Below are positions 55,444 through 64,000 of a stretch of 64,000 bases of DNA, in pieces. The stretch is from Komagataeibacter diospyri. Its GTDB lineage: Bacteria > Pseudomonadota > Alphaproteobacteria > Acetobacterales > Acetobacteraceae. Under the pieces are notes generated by a model. The model was given only the letters and a program-made list of their open reading frames with translations. It made no database searches and was not told the origin of the DNA. The DNA lies in NCBI RefSeq assembly GCF_006538165.1, contig NZ_BDLU01000065.1:1-64000 (forward strand), written 5' to 3'. A program made the position numbers and the translations under genes. How positions within the stretch are numbered: the stretch's first letter is position 1; each line of letters opens with the position of its first letter.

Positions 55444-56544
55444 TCAGTCGCGCAGTTCGGGCAGTTCGTCAAAGCTCAGCGTGGCCGGGCTGTCGGGATT
55501 TTCGCCCTGCGTGATCGTGCCGATGACGAAAGCCTGCTGCCCGCGTTCGGACAGGCGCGCCATGGCGGCATCCGTGTCCCGCACCACCAGCACCATGCCC
55601 ACACCACAGTTGAAAACGCGCAGCATTTCCTCGGTCGTGACATTGCCGGTGCTGGCCAGCCACGGGAACACCGGCGGGACCGGCCATGCCGTGCCATCAA
55701 TCACCGCCTGCACGCCCTTGGGCAGCACGCGCGGCAGGTTGCCGGGCAGGCCACCACCCGTAATGTGGGCCGCCCCCACCAGCAGGCCGGCGCGGTGCAG
55801 GTCCAGCACGGGGTGGACATACAGCGTGGTGGGCGTCATCAGCGCCTGACCCAGCGTCTGGCCATCGGCAAACGGGCAGGGCGCATCCCATGCCAGTCCG
55901 CTGCGGGTGACGATATTGCGTACCAGCGAAAAACCATTGGAATGCACGCCCGCCGATGGCAGGGCGATCAGCGTATCACCGGGCCGGATATCACCGGGCA
56001 GCAGCGCCGTGCGTTCCGCTGCCCCGACCGAGAATCCGGCAAGGTCGTAATGCCCGGGTGCGTACATGCCCGGCATTTCCGCCGTTTCCCCGCCCACCAG
56101 CGCGCAGCCGGAGTCGGCGCAGCCCCTGGCAATGCCGCGTACGACCTTGGCCGCGTCCTCGATGGACAGTTTGCCGGTCGCGAAATAGTCTAGGAAGAAC
56201 AGTGGCGTCGCACCCTGCACCACCAGGTCGTTGACGCACATGGCAACCAGGTCGATGCCCACCGTCTCATGCAGGCCGCTTTCGATGGCGATCATGAGCT
56301 TCGTGCCCACGCCATCGGTGCATGAAACAAGGATGGGGTCGGAAAAACCGGCCGCCTTCAGGTCAAACAGCGCACCGAAACCGCCCAGTCCGCCCATGGT
56401 GCCGGGACGGTCCGTGGCGCGGGCCGCGGGCTTGATGACTTCGACAAGCGCATCACCGGCTTCAATGTCCACCCCGGCATCCCGGTAGGTGGCGCCAGAC
56501 GGGGTGGCGGAAGACGCGTTGGGCGGGCAGGAGGCGGATGTCAT
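55444..56544 (-). CDS. purM: phosphoribosylformylglycinamidine cyclo-ligase (AIR synthetase)
   Basis: Closes the imidazole ring with ATP in purine synthesis. The 366-residue enzyme has [28 protein letters not shown], the ATP-site [16 protein letters not shown] near residue 73, [19 protein letters not shown] and [15 protein letters not shown] short N-terminal extension of about 15 residues is Ser/Ala-rich. It is divergent from hdaA; the ends of the two open frames overlap slightly. Confidence 0.96.
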   Translation of the reverse strand: MTSASCPPNASSATPSGATYRDAGVDIEAGDALVEVIKPAARATDRPGTMGGLGGFGALFDLKAAGFSDPILVSCTDGVGTKLMIAIESGLHETVGIDLVAMCVNDLVVQGATPLFFLDYFATGKLSIEDAAKVVRGIARGCADSGCALVGGETAEMPGMYAPGHYDLAGFSVGAAERTALLPGDIRPGDTLIALPSAGVHSNGFSLVRNIVTRSGLAWDAPCPFADGQTLGQALMTPTTLYVHPVLDLHRAGLLVGAAHITGGGLPGNLPRVLPKGVQAVIDGTAWPVPPVFPWLASTGNVTTEEMLRVFNCGVGMVLVVRDTDAAMARLSERGQQAFVIGTITQGENPDSPATLSFDELPELRD

Positions 56545-56603
56545 GCGGGGGCCTTTTTTTCCGTAATCAAACTATCACTTTCCCGGACACCCGCGTGCAG
56601 GTT

Positions 56604-57455
56604 ATGAAAACCGTCATGCAGGACCGGGGTCAGAGGGACTTCCGGCCTTCTTTACGTCAAGGCGGGGCAACGCACAAAGCTGTGGTTGAGCGGACGAAGC
56701 TGAAAACGGATGAAAACGCGGTTGCGGGCGTGATCGGGCAACTGGTGTTGCCGTTTGCCCACACGCCACGTTTTGCCGCCGGGGATTTTGTCTTTTCCGC
56801 CTCCAACGCGGCCGCGCGCAGCTGGCTGCTTGGCTCCACGCCCTGGCCCGAGCGCAGGCTGGCGCTGTGGGGGGCGGCGGGAACGGGAAAGACCCACATG
56901 CTGGAAATATGGGCGCGGCTGCATGACGCGGTGCTGCTGCATGGTGGCAGCCTGTCGCATGCCCATGTCACGGCCCTGTTCGCAGCCCGCGCCACCGGGG
57001 TGCCGGTCATGGCGATGGTGGTGGACCGGGCCGATGAATGCACGGATGAACGTGCGCTGCTGCATCTGCTGAATACGGCGCGTGAACAGGGGATTGCGCT
57101 GCTGCTGGGCGGGCGTAAGGCCCCGGCGCGCTGGCCCGTGGCGCTGCCTGACCTGGCAAGTCGGCTGCGGGCGACCATGGCCGTGGCCATACGCCAGCCC
57201 GGTGATGGACTTTTACGGGTGCTGCTGCTGCGTCTGCTGGCGGAACGCCAGATTGTCGTGTCGCAGCCGGTCGTGGAATGGCTGCTGCGCCGCCTGCCCC
57301 GCACGGCGCAGGCCATGCAGGACGCGGTGGACCGGCTGGACCACGCCGCCCTTGCATCCGGCCGTCCCGTGACCCGCGCCCTTGCCACCCGCGTGCTGGC
57401 CGACATGCTGGTGGCCGACGCCATGGGGGCCATGGATATGGAGCCCGGCACCTGA
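56604..57455 (+). CDS. hdaA: DnaA-related regulator of replication initiation HdaA
   Basis: The 283-residue protein resembles the AAA+ part of DnaA without its DNA-binding domain. HdaA with the sliding clamp stimulates ATP hydrolysis by DnaA to stop re-initiation. The QLVLPFAHTPRF segment near residue 46 contains the clamp-binding type sequence. Walker A is GAAGTGKTHML near 92, and the domain ends in sensor-like LASRLRATMAVAI. The Walker B region reads MAMVVDRADE. The start is uncertain (ATG 56604 or nearby). It is divergent from purM and upstream of ppk, as in many alphaproteobacteria. Confidence 0.85.
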   Translation: MKTVMQDRGQRDFRPSLRQGGATHKAVVERTKLKTDENAVAGVIGQLVLPFAHTPRFAAGDFVFSASNAAARSWLLGSTPWPERRLALWGAAGTGKTHMLEIWARLHDAVLLHGGSLSHAHVTALFAARATGVPVMAMVVDRADECTDERALLHLLNTAREQGIALLLGGRKAPARWPVALPDLASRLRATMAVAIRQPGDGLLRVLLLRLLAERQIVVSQPVVEWLLRRLPRTAQAMQDAVDRLDHAALASGRPVTRALATRVLADMLVADAMGAMDMEPGT

Positions 57456-57545
57456 ACAGACCGCCTGCTCTGGCCAGGTGACGTGTCACTGGCCTAGGGT
57501 CGTATGCAATAAAGAACATCACCCCCGAACGGGAGATCGAATCCA

Positions 57546-59816
57546 TTGGCCAGAACGCCACGCAAAGCCCCTGACGGCACTGCCCCCAAGCCCCGTGCCC
57601 GCACGCGCAGCCGCAAGGCTGCGACCGGGCGACAGGTCGCGGTGCGCGCGCCGGTGGAACCGGCACCCGACGCCACGTCACCCAAGCGTTTCATCAATCG
57701 TGAACTGTCGTGGCTCGATTTCAACCAGCGCGTGGTGGATGAAGCCGACAATCCCCGCAATCCGCTGCTGGAACGCGTGCGCTTCCTGTCGATCAGCGCC
57801 AGCAACCTTGATGAATTCTATTCCGTGCGTGTGGCGGGGCTGGTGGGACAGGTGCGCGAGGGGCTGGTCAAGACCTCGCCCGATGGGCTGACGCCACAGC
57901 AGCAGCTTTCCGCCGTGCGGGAGCGCACCGGCCGCCTTCTGCAGGAACAGCAGCGAATCTGGCGTGACCTGCAGCGTGAGCTTGAGGGGGCGGGGATTGT
58001 CGTATGCGATGAAATCTCCTTCACTGCGGAAGAACAGGCCTGGCTGGAAAGCTGTTTCATGGAACGGGTCTTTCCCGTCCTGACGCCGCTGGCGATTGAC
58101 CCTGCCCATCCGCTGCCCTTCATTCCCAACATGGGCATCGCGCAGGCCCTGCGTCTGATGAATGCCGAAACCGGGCAATTCGTTATGGAGGCGCTGATCC
58201 TGCTGCCCGCGCGGATCGAACGTTTCATACGGCTGCCTGTCGCGCTGTCGCCGCCGGGGGTGACGCGCTTCATCCTGCTGGAACGCCTGATTGTCATGTG
58301 CATCGACCGCCTGTTTCCCGGGCTTGTGGCAGGGGACTGGGGCGTGATGCGCGTGGTGCGCGATACGGATGTGGAATTCGAGGACGAGGCCGAGGATCTG
58401 GTCCGTTCGTATGAAAGCGCGCTCAAGCGCCGCAGGCGTGGCGTGGTGATCCACCTCGATATCGAATCCCGCATGCCCGAAGACCTGGCCCGGTCAATGG
58501 CCGAAGGGCTTGCGCCGCCACCGGATGAGGTGTTCGTGCAGTCGGGACTGATCGGGGTGGTGGACCTCAAGCAACTGATCGTCGATGACCGGCCCGACCT
58601 GCTGTTCCCGCCCTATACCCCGCGCTTTCCCGAACGGATTGTAGATTGCGGCGGTGACTGCTTCGCCGCCATCCGCGCGCGCGACATGATCGTCCATCAC
58701 CCGTTCGAAAGCTTTGACGTGGTGGTGCAGTTTCTGCGGCAGGCGGCCATTGACCCTGCCGTGGTCGCGATCAAGCAGACGCTGTACCGCACATCGCGCG
58801 ACAGCCCCATCGTCAAGGCCCTGATCGAGGCGGCGGAGGCCGGCAAGGCGGTGACCGCCATGGTGGAACTGCGCGCCCGTTTTGACGAGGAAGCCAATAT
58901 CCGCCTTGCCCGCGCGCTGGAAGCGGCAGGTGTGCAGGTGGTCTTTGGTTTTTCCGACCTCAAGACGCATGCCAAGCTCAGCCTGGTCGTGCGGCGTGAG
59001 GGCGGCGCACTGCGGTCCTACGCCCATTTTGGCACCGGCAACTATCACCCGATCACGGCGCGGATATACACGGACCTGTCGTTCTTCACCTGCAACCCTG
59101 AACTGGCGCGCGATTCGGCACGGCTGTTCAATTACATGACCGGTTATGCCGTGCCCGCGCGGATGGAGGCGATCGCGTTCTCCCCCGTGACCATCCGCCG
59201 TACGCTGGAAGATCTGATCGCGGGCGAAATCGCCCATGTGCAGGCAGGCCGTCCGGGGCAGATCTGGCTCAAGATGAACTCACTGGTGGATCCCGACCTG
59301 ATCGACCGGCTGTATGCGGCGTCATGCGCGGGCGTGAAGGTCATGGCGGTGGTGCGCGGCATCTGCTGCCTGCGGCCCGGCGTGCCGGGACTGTCGGAAA
59401 ACATCCGGGTCAAATCGATTGTGGGACGGTTTCTGGAACACGCGCGCATCTATGCCTTTGGCGACGGGCATCGCCTGCCCAGCCGGCAGGCGAAGCTGTA
59501 CATCTCATCGGCGGACTGGATGCAGCGCAACATGGACTGGCGTGTGGAAAGCATGGTCCCCATGCTGGACCCGCAGGTGCATGCCCGCGTGCTGGACCAG
59601 ATCATGATGATCGACCTCAAGGACAACCTGCAGTCGTGGATTTTACAGCGCAATGGTGTATGGCGGCGTCTGGAGCCGGGACGCAGGCCATTTTCGTCGC
59701 ATGAATATTTCATGGAACATCCGGTTCATGCAGGGCGTGGTGCTACGGTGGGGGAAGCCCCGATCCGGGTCAGCGCGTCGCAGCCATGGCATGCGGAACA
59801 GACTATTGAGGACTGA
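57546..59816 (+). CDS. ppk: polyphosphate kinase 1
   Basis: Makes long-chain polyphosphate from ATP. The 756-residue protein begins with a basic, disordered segment of about 45 residues, then [38 protein letters not shown], and the phospholipase-D-like catalytic part with [15 protein letters not shown] and [19 protein letters not shown] near residues 477-510, and [13 protein letters not shown] late. The start codon is TTG 57546 with a GGGAGA ribosome site. ppx follows 27 bp later. Confidence 0.94.
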   Translation: MARTPRKAPDGTAPKPRARTRSRKAATGRQVAVRAPVEPAPDATSPKRFINRELSWLDFNQRVVDEADNPRNPLLERVRFLSISASNLDEFYSVRVAGLVGQVREGLVKTSPDGLTPQQQLSAVRERTGRLLQEQQRIWRDLQRELEGAGIVVCDEISFTAEEQAWLESCFMERVFPVLTPLAIDPAHPLPFIPNMGIAQALRLMNAETGQFVMEALILLPARIERFIRLPVALSPPGVTRFILLERLIVMCIDRLFPGLVAGDWGVMRVVRDTDVEFEDEAEDLVRSYESALKRRRRGVVIHLDIESRMPEDLARSMAEGLAPPPDEVFVQSGLIGVVDLKQLIVDDRPDLLFPPYTPRFPERIVDCGGDCFAAIRARDMIVHHPFESFDVVVQFLRQAAIDPAVVAIKQTLYRTSRDSPIVKALIEAAEAGKAVTAMVELRARFDEEANIRLARALEAAGVQVVFGFSDLKTHAKLSLVVRREGGALRSYAHFGTGNYHPITARIYTDLSFFTCNPELARDSARLFNYMTGYAVPARMEAIAFSPVTIRRTLEDLIAGEIAHVQAGRPGQIWLKMNSLVDPDLIDRLYAASCAGVKVMAVVRGICCLRPGVPGLSENIRVKSIVGRFLEHARIYAFGDGHRLPSRQAKLYISSADWMQRNMDWRVESMVPMLDPQVHARVLDQIMMIDLKDNLQSWILQRNGVWRRLEPGRRPFSSHEYFMEHPVHAGRGATVGEAPIRVSASQPWHAEQTIED

Positions 59817-59843
59817 GGATTACGGTATGGGTGCGGTCATGGC

Positions 59844-61358
59844 ATGGTGGGCTGGCGACGTATGGGGCCGGATGTGACGGGTCTGGGCGGGTTTCGCCGT
59901 TCGGCGGTCATAGATCTGGGATCGAATTCCGTCCGCCTTGTGGTGTTTGACGGGATTTCACGCAATCCGGCTCCCATCTTCAATGAAAAGGTGGTCCTGC
60001 GGCTGGGGCGGGGCCTGAATGCGACGGGACGCCTGAATGAAGAAGCCGTACCGCTGGCGATGGAGGTCATGGCCCGGTTCAACGCCATTGCGCGCGGGAT
60101 GGAGGCAAGTCCCTTCGAGGTACTGGCCACCGCCGCCGTGCGTGACGCCAGCAACGGGCCGGAATTCGTGGCGGGCCTGAAATCACGCCTGCCCGGCGTG
60201 CCGATCCGTATCCTGAGCGGGGAGGAAGAAGCCGATTATTCCGCAACCGGCGTACTGTGCGGCATACCGGACGCCAACGGGCTGGTGGCTGACATCGGTG
60301 GCGGGTCGCTGGAACTGATCCGGCTGGAAAACGGGCGCAAGCTTAATGCCTGCACCCTGCCGCTGGGTGTGATCCGGCTGAATGACCGTGCTGATGGCGA
60401 CCTTGCCCGTGCGCGCGCACTGGTGGATGAGGATCTGGCCAGGGTAGGCTGGCTGGACGATGTGCACGATCAGGATCTGTACCTTGTTGGCGGTGCGTTC
60501 CGTGCCCTGGCGCGCATGCAGATCGCGCGCACGGCCTATCCGCTGAATATTGTCCATCTCTATCGTCTTGCCCCCGATACGGGGCGGGAAATGGCGGACT
60601 GGATCATCGGCGCAGGCAAGCGGTCGCTTGAACGCCTGCCCGGTGTGCCGCGCAAGCGGCTGGAGGACGCGCCTTATGCCGCGACCGTGCTGCGCAGGCT
60701 CATGCGGCGCACGCGTTCGACGGGGCTGGTGTTCTGCGTCGATGGCCTGCGTGAAGGGTGGTACATGCGCAATGTCGCCGCAAGTGTCGCCGACAATGAC
60801 CCACAGGATGCCGTGGCGCGTGAAATGTGCAGCATGCTGGGCCGCAGCATGACCCTGCCCGATCGGCTGGCGGAATGGACCACGCCCCTTTTCCCCGACG
60901 AGGGACAGGTGGCGACCCGCCTGCGCGGTGTTGCGTGCTGGCTGTCGGATGTCGGTGCGCATGACCATCCCGAATACCGGGCCGAACAGACCTACCTGCG
61001 TATCCTGCGCATGCAGGGCGTGGGCTTCACCCATCAGGCGCGCGCCTTCCTGTCGCTGACACTTGCGGTGCGGTACGGGGCCGACCTGTCGGTGGCGTAT
61101 CTGCAGCCGTCGCGCCAGTTGCTCGATCAGGTGCAGTTCGGTCGCGCCGTGGCGCTGGGGCAGGCATTGCGACTGGCCTATACCGTTAGTGGCGGGACCG
61201 AGGCACTGCTGGATGGCACGCGACTGGAATGTGAGGACCAGATCCTGTCACTGCATTTCGCGCCGGGCCGCGACGTGGTGCAGGGCGAAAGCGTACGCCG
61301 CAGGCTGGAACGGCTGGGCAGCGCGCTGGATATGACGGTCCGGATACGCGATCACTGA
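59844..61358 (+). CDS. ppx: exopolyphosphatase (Ppx/GppA family)
   Basis: Degrades polyphosphate or pppGpp. The 504-residue protein has the ASKHA phosphate loop RRSAVIDLGSNSVRLVVFDG near residue 20, ATAAVRDASNG, RILSGEEEADYSA, VADIGGGSLELIRL, and later GGAFRALARMQ. A C-terminal helical region follows. The ATG at 59844 or 59862 could be the start. Paired with ppk, it allows synthesis and breakdown to be set together. Confidence 0.93.
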   Translation: MVGWRRMGPDVTGLGGFRRSAVIDLGSNSVRLVVFDGISRNPAPIFNEKVVLRLGRGLNATGRLNEEAVPLAMEVMARFNAIARGMEASPFEVLATAAVRDASNGPEFVAGLKSRLPGVPIRILSGEEEADYSATGVLCGIPDANGLVADIGGGSLELIRLENGRKLNACTLPLGVIRLNDRADGDLARARALVDEDLARVGWLDDVHDQDLYLVGGAFRALARMQIARTAYPLNIVHLYRLAPDTGREMADWIIGAGKRSLERLPGVPRKRLEDAPYAATVLRRLMRRTRSTGLVFCVDGLREGWYMRNVAASVADNDPQDAVAREMCSMLGRSMTLPDRLAEWTTPLFPDEGQVATRLRGVACWLSDVGAHDHPEYRAEQTYLRILRMQGVGFTHQARAFLSLTLAVRYGADLSVAYLQPSRQLLDQVQFGRAVALGQALRLAYTVSGGTEALLDGTRLECEDQILSLHFAPGRDVVQGESVRRRLERLGSALDMTVRIRDH

Positions 61359-61383
61359 TCCTTTCTAATTTTACGGGAAACAA

Positions 61384-61467
61384 TAAAAGTTTTTTGGTGA
61401 AGCTTTTTTCAGAAGCATTCAGGGAATGCTGTCCCCTTGAAGCAAAGGGGCACCCAAAAACTTTTCT
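61384..61467. repeat. dispersed nested-hairpin element, core copy G
   Basis: Outer arms AAAAGTTTTTTGG and CCCAAAAACTTTT pair well. Inside lie GAAGC.../GCTTC-type and CATTC/GAATG-type stems and CCCCTT/AAGGGG. The GAAGCTTTT stem comes first, as in copy B. It lies between tandem ppx and the amidohydrolase-like gene. Confidence 0.7.
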
Positions 61468-61538
61468 GTAATTTGCATGATGGCGCAGAGGCGGTCTTTT
61501 CAGGCGGTCTTTCTGGTATGGGCAGGACATAATACGAC

Positions 61539-62912
61539 ATGGGCATGCGGCATGGACAGACGCGCGACCTGCTGCTGATCCGTGGCGGGACGGTGGTAAC
61601 GGGACAGGCATCCCTGCGGGTGGATGTACTGTGTGGCGGCGTGGGGGAAATCCTGGCTGTTGGTCCCGATCTGGACATCCCCCCCAGCTGCACGGTGGTC
61701 GATGCGGGTGGCCTTCTGGTCATGCCCGGCGGGGTGGACCCGCAGACCGGCATCGGCGCGGATGAAGCAGGCTTCGCCCTGACGGCGGCGGCGCTGTCCG
61801 GTGGCACAACCACCATACTCGATACCATGCATCCCGACAGTGGCAGGCTGGACGGGGCATGGCGGGACTGGCAGCATGCCGCACGCCATGCCCATGTCGA
61901 TGTCGGACTGCATATGGCGCTGCCGGATTCCAGCACAGCCGTCCTGCGGCAGATGGATTCGCTGGTAACGGATCAGGGGATCAATGCCTTCCACCTGTCC
62001 ATGCCGGAAGGTCTGTCCGACCGTGATATCCTGAAACTGACCAGCCATGCCGCCAATTGTGGCGCTTTATGCATGATCGAGGCCCAGAACGCGCAGGCCG
62101 TGGCCTATCTGCGCGCGGAACTGGACCATGCGGGCATTACCGGCAGCGAGGCCTGTCTGCTGTCCGCCCCGCCGCAGGTCGAGGCCGAAGCGGTGGGCCG
62201 CGCCATCATGCTGGCGGGACTGTCCGGTGGGCCGGTGCATGTGGGACCTGTATCCACCATTGGCGCCACGGAAGTTCTTGCGCAGGCCCGCCTGCGCGGC
62301 CAGCGGGTTGAGGGGCATGTGCTGGCCCCTCATCTGGTGGTGGATGAAGCGGTCCATGATCCTGAAGGCGACGCGGCCACGGATTTCTGCATCACTCTGC
62401 CACCCTTTCGCGATGGAACGCATCGGCGGGCGCTATGGGGTGGGCTGGCGTCGGGTACTATCGGCATGGTCGCCAGCGGTTTCCGCCCGGCAGGTGCGGG
62501 CGGAAACGGGGTGGTGGACGGTCTCGCGCAACGCATGCGCGTGGTCTGGCTGCATGGCGTGCGCGCGGGCATCCTGACGGCGGAGGAATTCGTGGCCGTC
62601 ACATCGCAGGCGGCGGCCCGCGCTTTCAATATCTATCCCCGCAAGGGCGCGATCATGCCGGGTGCGGATGCCGATATCGTGCTGTGGGACCCCGATGCGC
62701 AGGAAACATGCACATCCGGCCTGTATGCCGGGATCACGCTGGGTGGCCGGGCGGTGCAGGTCATTCGTGGTGGTGTAACGGTATGGAAGGATGACATGCC
62801 ATGCGAAGGTGCTGGATACGGGGCCTATGTACCGTGTCCGGCCTTTCGCCCCAGGCTGTCGGAACGCATGCGTATGGCGGCGCATCTGTCCATGCGTGAC
62901 GATGAAATATAG
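61539..62912 (+). CDS. dihydropyrimidinase/allantoinase-like amidohydrolase lacking most metal ligands
   Basis: The 457-residue protein has the fold of cyclic amidohydrolases: a beta-rich head, LLVMPGGVDPQTGIG where MPGG[IV]DPHTH is expected, and the end with ARAFNIYPRKGAIMPGADADIVLWDP. The HxH metal pair is replaced (Gln, Gly), the carbamylated Lys segment reads INAFHLSM, a further His site reads IEAQNA, and the SDH Asp site reads ASGFRPAG. Only the His in GPVHVGP seems kept. It is therefore probably not a normal zinc hydrolase; a scaffold or regulatory role is possible. It lies upstream of xdhA. Confidence 0.85.
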   Translation: MGMRHGQTRDLLLIRGGTVVTGQASLRVDVLCGGVGEILAVGPDLDIPPSCTVVDAGGLLVMPGGVDPQTGIGADEAGFALTAAALSGGTTTILDTMHPDSGRLDGAWRDWQHAARHAHVDVGLHMALPDSSTAVLRQMDSLVTDQGINAFHLSMPEGLSDRDILKLTSHAANCGALCMIEAQNAQAVAYLRAELDHAGITGSEACLLSAPPQVEAEAVGRAIMLAGLSGGPVHVGPVSTIGATEVLAQARLRGQRVEGHVLAPHLVVDEAVHDPEGDAATDFCITLPPFRDGTHRRALWGGLASGTIGMVASGFRPAGAGGNGVVDGLAQRMRVVWLHGVRAGILTAEEFVAVTSQAAARAFNIYPRKGAIMPGADADIVLWDPDAQETCTSGLYAGITLGGRAVQVIRGGVTVWKDDMPCEGAGYGAYVPCPAFRPRLSERMRMAAHLSMRDDEI

Positions 62913-63330
62913 GATCGTGGCCTTGGGAAATGTTTCAGAACAACATTCTGATAATATTAATAAAATATCATAGGTGAAGTCTTTTCATGCCCTTTGTGGC
63001 AAAAGTGCCCGCGACAATCTGCAGGCTGTCTGACGGGCCGCCTTTCACACGGTCTGTGATAGGCGATATAAAATTAACCTGTTGATAAAAATAATAAATT
63101 TTTGGGTTCTGCCTTTTTTCAAAAAGGTGGTGTTCCCTGAAGTCTTCTGAAAAAAGCTCTACCAGAAGCCTCCTTATGATTTTCTGGATATCCCCAAAGC
63201 AGACTTTTCAGACAGTCGCCTGTCCTTTGCCGGGGTGACAAGGCCGGACCGGGTTCCATATATTAAGCATATCAGAATGAAAGGCTGTTCCGGCTGTCTG
63301 CCTTGAGGGGGGTGAGGCAGTCCTGTGGCC
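62913..63330. other. gap containing repeat copy H, before xdhA
   Basis: No gene is seen apart from the repeat. The last 100 bp should contain the xdhA promoter; the first 60 bp are AT-rich. Confidence 0.5.
63024..63217. repeat. dispersed nested-hairpin element, full copy H
   Basis: GGCTGTCTGA at 63024-63033 and TCAGACAGTC at 63208-63217 form the terminal inverted repeat. The core has AAATTTTTGGG, GCCTTTTTTC/AAAAAGGTGG and GAAGTCTTCTG...-type stems. Before the core is TTAACCTGTTGATAAAAATA, the reverse complement of the ACAGG/TTATCAA-type segment found at the right side of copy B. Confidence 0.65.
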
Positions 63331-64000
63331 ATGATAGAGGGAACAGATTTGACGGGGATCAGACACGGCATCCGTTTCTATGTCGGAAACGAATGCCATA
63401 CGTTGGCCGATGTCGCGCCGACGCGTACGCTGCTGGACTGGCTGCGGGAGGACCGTGGCCTGACCGGCACCAAGGAAGGCTGCAACGAAGGCGATTGCGG
63501 CGCCTGCACCGTGCTGGTGGTGCGGCTGGAAGGGGACCGGCTGGTCTGGCGCGCGGTCAATGCGTGCATCCAGTTCGTATCCATGCTGGATGGCGCGCAG
63601 GTCCTGACTATCGAGGACATGCGCGCGCCTGACGGCAGCCTGCATCCCGTGCAGCAGGCCATGGTGGACCAGCATGGGTCGCAATGCGGTTTCTGCACGC
63701 CCGGTTTTGTCATGTCCATGGTGGCGGGGCGCAAGGCCGGTGGGCTGGCGCAGGATGAACACGGTATTGACGACATGCTGGCGGGCAACCTGTGCCGCTG
63801 CACCGGATATGCGCCGATCGTACGCGCCATGCGGCAGGCCATGCAGGCGGGAGCGGATCATTTTGACGCCATGGCCAGCGAGATGGCCGACCGCCTGCGC
63901 GCCCTGCGCGATGGGACCACGGTCGAACTCGACGGGCCTGCGGGCCGCCTGACCATTCCCGCAAGTGCCGATGCACTGGCATGCACCATGGTGGCACACC
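63331..64000 (+). CDS. xdhA: xanthine dehydrogenase small subunit, N-terminal part (runs off the window)
   Basis: Oxidises hypoxanthine and xanthine to urate together with the molybdenum subunit. The first 223 codons are present and open to the window edge. The plant-type 2Fe-2S site is CNEGDCGACTVLVV near residue 50 and the second 2Fe-2S site is CGFCTPGFVMSM near 118, with NLCRCTGYAPI near 155. The FAD domain would follow outside. The ATG at 63331 (MIEGTDLTGIRHG) is likely; TTG 63349 is an alternative. The gene to its left is a homologue of ring-opening enzymes of nitrogen heterocycles. Confidence 0.92.
   Translation, partial: MIEGTDLTGIRHGIRFYVGNECHTLADVAPTRTLLDWLREDRGLTGTKEGCNEGDCGACTVLVVRLEGDRLVWRAVNACIQFVSMLDGAQVLTIEDMRAPDGSLHPVQQAMVDQHGSQCGFCTPGFVMSMVAGRKAGGLAQDEHGIDDMLAGNLCRCTGYAPIVRAMRQAMQAGADHFDAMASEMADRLRALRDGTTVELDGPAGRLTIPASADALACTMVAH

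Overview
The window is chromosomal DNA from an acetic acid bacterium (Acetobacteraceae), most likely Komagataeibacter or Gluconacetobacter. The strongest evidence is the membrane PQQ alcohol dehydrogenase pair adhA-adhB (26.4-30.1 kb), a cyoABCD-type quinol oxidase (32.7-36.6 kb), a class I lysyl-tRNA synthetase, HdaA, and high-GC alphaproteobacterial gene blocks. Species cannot be fixed by reading alone. No rRNA, tRNA, CRISPR array or prophage was recognised.

Layout. 0-0.2 kb: 3' end of an IS5-type element. 0.2-3.2 kb: tsaD divergent from hemC-hemD. 3.5-9.4 kb: secB, a Tim44-domain gene, mltA and an Smr gene, with an orphan DNA methyltransferase and a three-haem peroxidase lying between mltA and smr. 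9.5-13.5 kb: a secreted binding-protein-like gene, hemF, a lone cytochrome c1 and mtnP. 13.7-17.3 kb: dienelactone hydrolase, CIRCE-controlled groES-groEL, and a cold-shock gene. 17.4-26.3 kb: DinG-type helicase, class I lysS, a short mprF, marC, a UDG-family gene and a sirtuin. 26.4-36.6 kb: respiratory section (adhB, adhA, thpR, Bax-inhibitor-1 family, cyoABCD). 36.7-40.2 kb: fdxA, S4 protein and SUV3-like helicase. 40.3-43.9 kb: pepA, marR, a secreted protein and a WecA-like transferase. 44.0-48.2 kb: overlapping sugar/polysaccharide genes. 48.4-54.1 kb: AI-2E-type permease, MFS exporter, an AT-rich lipoprotein gene and an ABC-F ATPase. 54.3-61.4 kb: ndk, purN-purM, hdaA, ppk, ppx. 61.5-64 kb: an amidohydrolase homologue lacking most metal ligands and the start of a xanthine dehydrogenase small subunit.

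How it works together. Ethanol oxidation by AdhAB feeds ubiquinone, which the cyo oxidase re-oxidises. The window also holds haem synthesis genes (hemC, hemD, hemF) and four c-type cytochrome genes with eight CXXCH motifs (peroxidase 3, c1 1, AdhB 3, AdhA 1). Purine synthesis, nucleotide balance and polyphosphate turnover sit together near the right end.

Most notable structure: a dispersed intergenic element of nested hairpins, at least seven copies, several bounded by short inverted repeats resembling the end of the IS5-type element at the left edge. Five of the seven lie in gaps between convergent genes. Other leads are the metal-ligand-poor amidohydrolase next to xdhA, and the half-length synthase domain of MprF beside class I LysRS. 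No clearly new multi-gene system was recognised; most of the window is housekeeping and respiration.
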